Source: Lonicera japonica (Eukaryota > Streptophyta > Magnoliopsida > Dipsacales > Caprifoliaceae). From it: a DNA stretch of 64,000 bases. The DNA lies in assembly GCA_021464415.1 (NCBI GenBank), contig CM038467.1, positions 15,021,411 through 15,085,410 of the forward strand, read 5' to 3'. The notes below the pieces were generated by a model that had not been told where the DNA came from, did not search any database, and saw nothing but the letters and a program-made list of their open reading frames with translations. Below, one piece after another: positions 56,466 through 64,000 of this stretch (the first letter of the stretch is position 1; the number at the start of each line of letters is the position of its first letter). The translations under genes and the position numbers were made by a program.

Positions 56466-57508
56466 TGGACGTTCCATTTGAATGAAACAAAAAATTACAC
56501 CAAACACAATTTCGGTAAATCTCCTTGTTTTAAACAAAACAAAAATTCTGTCAAATCCCTTATTTATTTTTTAAAAAAATAAAAACATAACGTTATTTCA
56601 AAAAAAATATTATTCATTGATTTTCTCAAAAAAGTTCTCATGGAGGAGGTTTTTTTTTTTACCCCTTTTCAATAATTTTGTTAAATTTTTGAAGTCAATA
56701 AAGGTGCATTTGTTTACTTCTTTGAATGGCTGAATCTAAAATCCAAAAATTGGTTTTAAAGTCTGAACAATAATTGTAAATATTCATTTGTTTTGTTTTT
56801 GAATTCATATATTAATATGTATTGTTTGCTCAAACATATTACATCTTAATGATTAATGAATGCTATTTGAATAATTTTATAATTGTTTTCTTATTTTATA
56901 AAATAAGTATATGTAAAGATGACGGGAAAAGAAGTATTTTGCCTCATTAAAAATTAATTGTTAAATGTTAAGAGAGAGATGTGATGTGGCGCCAATAGAC
57001 CTGGCATAATCAAACGTCACATGAAAACACAATATGGATCGATACGAAATTATAAGTTAATGGTTGAACCATTAATGAAATTGGGTGGTTATCGAGTTCA
57101 CCCGTTTAACATAAAATGATAACGGGTCACTTATGGTTCCACCTTTAACGAATTCGGGCGGTCCCTTTTTTTACTTTTAATATAACTAAAGTTTATTAAA
57201 TCTCGTTAGAGTTTTGTAGCTATTTTAAGCTTTGTGAATCTTTATCTATACGTTTGAAGTCATTTTACTTAATTTTCATCTTGTTTTTACTGATTTTTTT
57301 TCCAATTACTTTTTAAAATTTGTTTATATAAAAAATATTTGCTTAACAAGTAATATTAGATTGTGTCGTGTCACCCAATAACAAATCGAGTTGTATACGA
57401 AATTGGAATACATCACCCGATAACTTACCAGATCTTATTCAGTTGAAGGCAAAAATGACTTACATTTGTTAAGACTCGATACGAATCGACTTGTTAACAA
57501 GTGTGAGT
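56466..57508. other. Intergenic DNA, no gene
   Basis: AT-rich. Between 57000 and 57500 there are ACGGGTCACTT, GTGTCGTGTCACCC and GACTCGATACGAATCGACTT words typical of plant interspersed repeats; boundaries were not found. Confidence 0.4.
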
Positions 57509-57822
57509 GGCGGATGTAAGGGGGGCCCCAAGAATTTTGAAAATTTGAATGGTACCCCTTTATTAGTATCATATTTTTTTTCCTATAAGTAAAATTTATA
57601 ATCTTTTGGGCTTAAACATATTAAATACAAATTATAATATTGCATACAATGAGTTTTATTATTATAAAAATGCGGAGAAAACAATACGTAACAATTGTGG
57701 GTATTCGTTAGTTAGTTTATTTTGAGCATATTTTTATATTATTTACTTTTATGTCAAAAAACGAAATTTATACTTGTATTTTGGCCCCCTCAAATTCAAA
57801 ATTCCAGAGCTGCCACTGAAGA
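57509..57822. mobile_element. Small hAT-like MITE
   Basis: Ends AGTGGCGGATGTAAGGGGGG and, inverted, AGTGGCAGCTCTGGAATTTT match the family of the element at 35180-36048. GGGGCCCC... and GGCCCCCTC form the inner arms. No clear 8-base duplication. Confidence 0.5.
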
Positions 57823-57914
57823 TGCGTCACTTAATTTTAAGATGTAAATTAAGTAATCTGATCTAAATTTTAAAATAACCAAATATATTTTAAAAAATTT
57901 CAAGCTTATACACC

Positions 57915-58190
57915 ATCAAGGGGTCTAGTTAAAGGGATAAACGGATGAATTTTTTCATAAAATTTGATAGAGATGATCTTTATAATGAATATATCATGTC
58001 CACAAATTTTCATCACGAAATTCAAACCGGAGTAAGAAATTTAATTCATTTGTTCATTTTCGATCATCAAGTATTTTTAAATTGAATTTCTAATAAAATT
58101 TTGTGGAAATAATATATTCATTATAAAAATGATTTTTATCAAACTTCATAAAAAATTCCATCTGTTTAATTCTTAAACTATAATATCTTA
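57915..58190. mobile_element. Diverged copy of the 15111-type MITE
   Basis: Shares AAGGGATAAACGGATGAATT, GATAGAGATGATCTTTATAA and the mirrored ATCAAACTTCATAAAAAATT with the element at 15111-15498. Confidence 0.5.
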
Positions 58191-58382
58191 AACGAAATCG
58201 GAACAAAAGCTAATAAAAAAGTCTCTAGTCAATAGCAAATTATAAAGAAGCAAGCAAGTCGGCTCTTAACCAATTGGAAAAAATGTTAGCCAACCTTTTG
58301 TTCTCTTGGCATTATTTCTACAACTGTAGATTTGGAGCCAATCAAGTATCGCTGCGTGTCAAATCCTTGATTGTAGTCTTAA

Positions 58383-59050
58383 GAACATTTTTTATGGTTG
58401 TGTTACTTGTGTAAAATTTATGTGTAAAATCATACGTGCAAAGTAATTTTACATATAAATTATACACATTTTTATTTTATGCTTTAATGTTCACTTTCAA
58501 GTTTCTGTGTAAAATATAAACGGATCAATTATACAGAGGCATGTGGGATATATAGTTACATGTCATATTCAATGTTTTTTATGAATATTTTTTATCCATA
58601 ATTTTATAGTTAAAATGGATTATGTTTTAAAGATATTGGTATCTAGATTAATTTAAGATATCTAAATTTTGTTAAAAATTAATTTTTAGTTATATCATTT
58701 TAAAGTTTTTGTAAAAAGTTAGCACCTCAGGTCGTCCTGACAACTGCAAAAATATCTGGTGGTCAGCGGTTAGCCACTGTTCTGCGAACATGGATTAGTT
58801 GAGATGCGCCAAAACTGACCCATACACCATGTAGTACTAGAAAGTATCTAGACCAAAAAAAAAAGGTTGAGAGAAGAGAAAGATTATGTGGACGTGTAAA
58901 ATGAGTGTGTATTTTACGTAATCATTTTACTCATTGAAAGTTGGTAATGACATTTACACAATTATTAAAATATTAATTTTTATATACATTATATAAATTT
59001 TACACACTACATATGTCAATATATTTACGCAATGAAAGCAAAAAATGTTC
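58383..59050. mobile_element. TTTTACACA-rich MITE with a nested SINE
   Basis: Ends GAACATTTTTTATGG and, inverted, GAACATTTTTTGCTTT are similar. The interior resembles 52079-52505 (TGTGTAAAATTTATGTGTAA and TTTTTGTAAAAAGTT words). It is split at 58735 by a SINE fragment. Confidence 0.6.
58735..58862 (+). mobile_element. SINE 3' fragment
   Basis: GATTAGTTGAGATGCGCCAA and ACTGACCCATACACC followed by a 10-A tail match, by eye, the 3' region of Au-like plant SINEs (relatives have TAGTCGAGGTGCGCGCAAG then CTGRCCCGGACACC). The 5' part is short, so the copy is truncated. It lies inside the MITE, whose related copy at 52400 lacks it. Confidence 0.55.
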
Positions 59051-59206
59051 CATGTCCCCTTTTTGGAGTAGTGATCGACAGAGCCAAAGGCGGTGATGGG
59101 GGGATGATCAACGAAGGTAACTCACGTGTTGTGGTGTTTATTTTCCTATTCTCATTTTATTTATGTTGAAACACGTTGCAACTCAAATAGCATAAAAACC
59201 TTGTAT

Positions 59207-59226
59207 CCCCCCCCCCCCCCCCCCCC
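59207..59226. repeat. Poly(C) homopolymer, 20 bases
   Basis: Uninterrupted C run followed by GGGTTTTATTTG, in AT-rich DNA. Confidence 0.95.
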
Positions 59227-61192
59227 GGGTTTTATTTGAGACGTAATATAATTCCATTTTTAATAGGTGAAATTATTATTTATCCGTTAAGATTGTATAT
59301 TTTCTAAATATAGGTGTGACCCGATTAAAATATAGGTGGTCACTCAACCTTTCTCTGACTATTGATCATTAAGTGTACTTACATATAAAAAATAAATAAT
59401 TATACGTAATACATGTGCATTTTAATGATATATAAATTAAAGAAACAATATTAAAGAAATAGTAATACATGTGCATTTTAGTTATATATAAATTAAAGAA
59501 AAAATGTTAAAAAAATAGTAAGTGGCATATTATATTGTCTTCGCTAACGACGAGATCGAACCCAAATCCTATGCATTTTTTGTTGTATGACTATTGTATG
59601 TCTAGTACCTTTTGACCAAAAACAAAATATCAATAATCATATGTGTAGAACTTTAATATCTTGACATTCTTTAACTCGTAACATACTTATTTAACTCGTA
59701 ACATACTTATTTTAATATCTTAACATTCTTTAATTGCTAGCATATTCGTGGTTCAAAATTTTACGGCTCTCATTTTAGAGAAGTTAATTGTTTGGTATCT
59801 CACTATTTTTATTTTTTTTTCCAAATTTTAAAAATTTAGCTCACAATCAACTCTATTTTTACATTTTCTAAAATTTATTTCACTTTACTTTCTCTCTCTA
59901 ATTTTTTTTTTAAAACACCATAACTTTAAATTCAAAAATTAAAATTAAATAAAAAAAATATATTTAAAGCATACTCGTCGAGATCTATAAAATAAGATCC
60001 ATTGTGACTATTTTTTGAAATTTTTTTATGAGATTTTTTAATTGGTTAAAAAAAACTCAAACAAAAACCAAATTCACTTTCAACATACTTCTAAATTCTA
60101 CCAAACACCATATTTTAAAAACTCAACTTAAAAACTTAACTCAAAACATCCACCAAACAACCCAAGTATCCATTGCAATTTTTTTTGTAGAAAGAAACAT
60201 GCTATATAGCCAAAACATATTTTAAAAGTTGTGACCTAAATAAATTTAAACCATTTAAAAATGAAAAAATGAAGAATGACAGTGATTAAATAAAATTACT
60301 TTTGAAAATATTTTTTGAAACGAATAGCTTTGATCATGGAAAAACCACTTTATTTGCTCACTCTTAAAAAGCACCACTAAACCAACACAATTACCCTCCA
60401 CAAAAATGGTATGATTGACTAAATGCCATCCTTCTGATTTTATTCTACAACACTAAACTTGTATGTATATAAGGAGAAACAAAATTTGGGCATCATTTCC
60501 CATCTTTTATGAGATGGGGTGATTGGAGTTGGTTAAAAATAATAAAAATATTAATTGATATATATTTTCTTCATCTTAAATTAATAATTTTATTTTTTTT
60601 AATTTCTAAAATTGATAATCCTATCTATCTTTTATAATATAGTCAATGCACCAACTATTAAAATATAAAATAAATTATAATTGAAATTGAAATTAAAAAT
60701 GGAGAACTTATTATTTATTCTTTTTATACAGTCAAGCAAACAACATTAAAATATAAGCAAACACAAGAAAAAGTAAGAGAAGAAATTACATATTAAGGGG
60801 CATTTGATTGAAACTCTTAAGCCTAAATGGTTGGTCTATTTAGGAGAAAGATGTTTTAATTTTGTTTAGTTGGTTTAAAAATTCATATCTGAACACTAAT
60901 TTTATCTTTTAAAAAATAAAAGATAAACTTACATCTTAAGTCTAAAGTTTAAATTTTTAAAAAGGTAAAATATCTCTTTCACCCTTATTCTTTTAAATAT
61001 AGTCATTTTTATGAAATAAGAGAGGATAAAGTGCAAATCTGCTAAAATAACATTTATTCAACCTTCATATATAATATATTCAAACAAATAACACTTATTT
61101 ATAAACAAAATAAATAAATTTATTAAAATTTAATTTTCAAACTTTAAAATAAATTTTCAATATTCATATTCTAACATTTAGATTAAGGGTGG
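59227..61192. other. AT-rich intergenic DNA, no gene
   Basis: Short duplicated words occur (TTTAACTCGTAACATACTTA twice near 59670-59712; ATACATGTGCATTTTA twice near 59410-59475). No protein segment or complete element was found. Confidence 0.45.
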
Positions 61193-62367
61193 AGATATTG
61201 GCACTCCCATAATATCTTGCTAATACTCTCACTCTTAGTAACACTCCCACTTATACAATTTTATATTGGTAACACTCCCACTTTCCTATATACCATTTCC
61301 ACTCTCTATACATATAATTAAAGCTTAATTATAATTAACAATTAACCAAAACTTCATTAACTAACAATACCCATTTTTGAACAAAACACAAGAGAAAAAG
61401 TAGAAGAAAATTCTCCATAATCGAAGAAGAAAATCCTAACACCATCTTCGTCTCCTTACAATCATCTTAATCTCCATCTCCTCAGTTTATATTATTTTCA
61501 TAACATACACAACAAGTATATATAAATAAACAACATAATCCCAAATGTTTAAAGCACGGTTCTTCATAACTAAATTGTAGGCAGGAACACTCGATTGTGA
61601 TCCGCCGAATGACGCTAAATACACTTGGTTGCTCCGAATGACACTAAACACATTTTGTGAACTTTTATTCGGTTAAGAGCAACCGAGTGAGTTTAGTGTC
61701 ATTTGGCGGATCATAATCGATTGTTCACGCATGCAACTCGATTACGAGGAACCGAGTAAACCTTTTTCCTATTTTAAACAATTGGAATTATGTTATTTGT
61801 TTATATATTTCCTGTGTATGTTATGATTATAATATAAACAATGAAACAATACATATATATATATATAGTCCCTATCCTATACGGATATATACGGACCATA
61901 TATATATATATTTTGTGGGGATGTTCTTTCTTAGAACATCTCCACCAAATTTCATCAAAAAATTCAATCAGGAAGTAGGTTAACTATATGTTGAAAAAAA
62001 CTTGTTTCTCTTATTCCAAAGTTTCTCCTTTTTTATCATTATTTTTAAGCTTAGGGTTTTGCTTCGGATTAAATGTTTCTTAAGCTAAGTTTCAATGGAA
62101 GTTTTGTTTGTTGTTTTGGTGCAACTAAAATTTCCTGCAAAAATTGGTTGGTTGAAGATGGTGGAAATGGTTGAAGAATCTTGGAGGGGAATTGAATGTG
62201 GAGAGAGATTTTTGGAATGGTGGTGTAGTTTAACTAGTAAAGGGTTAATTATATGATTAGTAGGTTAATTAAATTTTATATTAAATTAAAATAAGTGGGG
62301 TGGAAAAAACAAAATTTTTTTTTTTTTGGTGAGAATGTTATCAGAAGATATTGAAAGTGCCAATATC
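61193..62367. mobile_element. Inverted-repeat element with an internal hairpin
   Basis: Ends GATATTGGCACT and AGTGCCAATATC are perfect inverted copies, and the similarity continues through ATATCTT and ACTCTCAC / ATTCTCACC. No target duplication is evident. It contains a long hairpin (61591-61720), a fragment of the 15111-type MITE (61865-61990) and AT-rich filler. Class is unknown; the position upstream of NFXL1 could matter for that gene's promoter. Confidence 0.5.
61591..61720. repeat. Hairpin with two 44-base arms
   Basis: Arm 1 (61591-61634) starts TCGATTGTGATCCGCCGAAT. Arm 2 (61677-61720) is its imperfect reverse complement, ending CGGATCATAATCGA. About 38 of 44 positions pair by eye; the loop is 42 bases. 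The word CGAATGACRCTAAA also recurs in direct orientation in arm and loop. Confidence 0.8.
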
Positions 62368-62459
62368 GAATAAGAAAGTAAACAAATACACCCTAAAACG
62401 ACGTCGGCGAGGAAATGCCCCAAAATGTAAAACGAAAATTTATTTTATGTGAGCGTTGA

Positions 62460-63203
62460 AAAAGGTCAAATTAATTGGGCACCACGCTGCGGGTGTCAAA
62501 ATGGGGCAAACTGTTAGTAGAGGGTCCAATCCGAATTAACGTGTCTCGAAAGGCTCCCTTGCTCCCCAAGCATTTCCTCTCTCTCCCTTCCCCCCTTAAA
62601 TACTCTCTCTCTCTCTCTCTCACGGCAAACCATCTCTCTCCGTCATCGGTTTCTCTCTCACATTACTCGGTCACTAACAAAAAGAAATCCTCTCGCTTAA
62701 AGGAGAGTAAAACTATATAATCTTCTTCGCAGAAACAGAAAATTAAATTACCCAAGGGCTCGAAGAGATCTGTAGACCAAGGAAAGGGGGAAATCTTTAA
62801 CGCTTCGTTTCTCTGATCTATTTCGTATTCTCCCAGCTCTCTTTATTCGTTTCATTTCTTTTCAGGTATTTATTATTTCTTTGATTGTTTATCGCATATA
62901 TCTATCTGTGTATTTGCGTCATATATTGAAATGAAATTAGGGTTTCACCTTCAATTCACATATCATTTTTTTTTTATTTCTTTAAGCTTTTTTATTTAGG
63001 TGTATATTCATCTGCTTTAGTCAGACTGTTCTCTTATAGAATTCTTCTTGTTAATTTTTTGTTCTTCGATTTCTTTTTCACAGTTCTAGAGTAATTGAAG
63101 TTAGGGTTTCATTTTTCGTGGACACGGTTTCTTCATTTAATCAATTGAGAATCAGAGTCGGTTCACTTCTCTGGATAGGGTTATTGGTTATATCACATCT
63201 CAG
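62460..63203 (+). promoter_or_regulatory. NFXL1 promoter, leader and 5' UTR intron
   Basis: A TTAAATA box-like motif (62596-62602) is followed by a CT repeat (62603-62620), usual in plant leaders. A donor at 62866 (TTTTCAG|GTATTT) and an acceptor at 63203 (CATCTCAG|AATCAG) define a likely 338-base leader intron ending 9 bases before the ATG. The 81-codon frame at 62475-62720 lies in this leader and is not expected to be a protein. Confidence 0.65.
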
Positions 63204-63212
63204 AATCAGAAT

Positions 63213-64000
63213 ATGAGCTTCCAAACGAGAAATGATCGAAGAGATAATAGGTCGAGACATTCTGTCCAAAGCGGTCGCCGAGAGTGGGTCGCAAGGGGAT
63301 CCGCAACCACAACCACTACCGGATCTTCAACAATAACTGCCACCGTCACCAACAGCACTGCCACTAACGCCACCACCACTGCTATTCCTACAGGTGGCAC
63401 GACCGCCAACAACTCCACACCGGTTGTAAGCCGGCCCCCAAGCTTTTCGTCAAATCCCAATGGAAATGTCCGGGACCTGAATCACAAATCGGCACAACCA
63501 AGCTTTACTTCAAATCCCAATGGAATTGTCCGGAACCAAAATCACAAATCGGCACAACCAAGCAGTCTGCACAGAGGAAATTCGGGACCACGGGGGCACT
63601 TGGGTCGGCCTTTCAATCCGAAGAGAGAGAGGGAGAGAGAGAAGGAGAAGGATAATGATAATCACGAGGAGAAAGGGTCGAAGTCTATGGGGTTGCCTCA
63701 ACTTGTGCAGGAAATTCAGGAGAAGCTTATGAAGGGCACAGTTGAATGCATGATTTGCTATGACATGGTGAGAAGATCCGCCCCTATTTGGTCCTGTTCA
63801 AGCTGTTACTCAATCTTTCACTTGCCCTGCATTAAGAAATGGGCTCGCGCGCCTACTTCTGTTGATTTATTGGCCGAGAAGAATCAAGGGTTTAATTGGC
63901 GTTGCCCTGGATGTCAATCTGTGCAGCTCATGTCCTCAAAGGAGATTCAGTACGTTTGCTTCTGTGGAAAGAGGCCAGAACCCCCTTCAGATTTGTATCT
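63213..64000 (+). CDS. NFXL1: NF-X1-type zinc finger protein NFXL1, 5' part
   Basis: Plant NFXL1 is a nuclear stress- and defence-linked regulator with an N-terminal RING/PHD-like finger and a long array of NF-X1 CHC3-type fingers. The ATG at 63213 follows a leader intron and opens a frame of 262 codons that runs off the window. It begins MSFQTRNDRRDNRSRHSVQS, has a Thr/Ala/Asn-rich stretch, then a 20-residue unit repeated in tandem (63438-63497 and 63498-63557, each starting PSF and ending HKSAQ). A charged stretch follows, then LPQLVQEIQEKLMKGTVECM. The finger has CMICYDMVRRSAPIWSCSSC, YSIFHLPCIKKWARAPTSVD, NWRCPGCQSVQ and YVCFCGKRPEPPSDLYL, which is the diagnostic NFXL1 RING-CH-like segment. 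The NF-X1 repeats lie beyond the window. No damage is visible. Confidence 0.95.
   Translation, partial: MSFQTRNDRRDNRSRHSVQSGRREWVARGSATTTTTGSSTITATVTNSTATNATTTAIPTGGTTANNSTPVVSRPPSFSSNPNGNVRDLNHKSAQPSFTSNPNGIVRNQNHKSAQPSSLHRGNSGPRGHLGRPFNPKREREREKEKDNDNHEEKGSKSMGLPQLVQEIQEKLMKGTVECMICYDMVRRSAPIWSCSSCYSIFHLPCIKKWARAPTSVDLLAEKNQGFNWRCPGCQSVQLMSSKEIQYVCFCGKRPEPPSDLY

Noticed and set aside
62475..62720. 81-codon frame upstream of NFXL1
   Set aside because: Lies in the CT-rich leader before the 5' UTR intron; Ser/Leu content comes from the CT repeat.

Overview
The window is nuclear DNA of a flowering plant, most likely a eudicot. It is AT-rich, the genes have GT-AG introns, the recognisable proteins belong to plant families (Nudix, eS1/RPS3a, KUP/HAK, OCT7-like, NFXL1), and most of the space is filled with degraded plant transposons. 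I see no bacterial operon structure, no organellar block, no CRISPR array and no tRNA or rRNA gene.

Three genes look intact. A five-exon Nudix hydrolase lies on the minus strand (4206-5391, 203 aa). A seven-exon 40S ribosomal protein S3a lies on the plus strand (36305-39159, 261 aa), with telo-box and site II promoter motifs. The 5' part of an NFXL1 zinc-finger gene lies on the plus strand (63213 to the window end). They are unrelated housekeeping or regulatory genes and form no pathway together. Broken genes include a MuDR-type transposase (1905-3215), an OCT7-like transporter exon split by a transposon (22733-24037), a KUP/HAK potassium transporter (39974-44329, minus), an ORF1-only LINE (28772-30517) and an unrecognised degenerate gene (18100-18800).

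Mobile DNA dominates the rest. I could define both ends and the target-site duplication (TSD) for seven Mutator-like elements (MULEs): 9471-10632, 15749-17030, 21171-22312, 22770-23872, 28741-32808, 47398-49714 and 49946-52028. They fall into terminal-repeat groups GAGTAAAT-like (9471, 15749, 28741), GARTTTTT-like (22770, 47398, 49946) and GGGTGATTTT (21171). There are two solo LTRs (11270-11897, 30829-31960), several Helitron-like elements (6007-6958, 44462-45143, 45252-46796 and two mini copies), PIF/Harbinger-, mariner- and hAT-like MITEs, and tRNA-derived SINEs. Nesting is extensive: the MULE at 28741 holds both a LINE and a solo LTR in its left arm.

The most unusual signal is in the GARTTTTT group. 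The three elements share their outermost terminal sequence, but each carries its own array of short palindromes inside the ends (for example about 13 copies of a TAGTGATTnnnAATCACTA-type word in 49946-52028). One of them, 22770-23872, sits inside an otherwise open transporter exon. A second, unrelated element at 8339-9371 also has an array of its own palindrome. The MULE at 21171 has captured a piece of a U-box/ARM-repeat gene, and the one at 15749 appears to have captured a host exon. All family assignments were made by eye from the sequence, with no database search.
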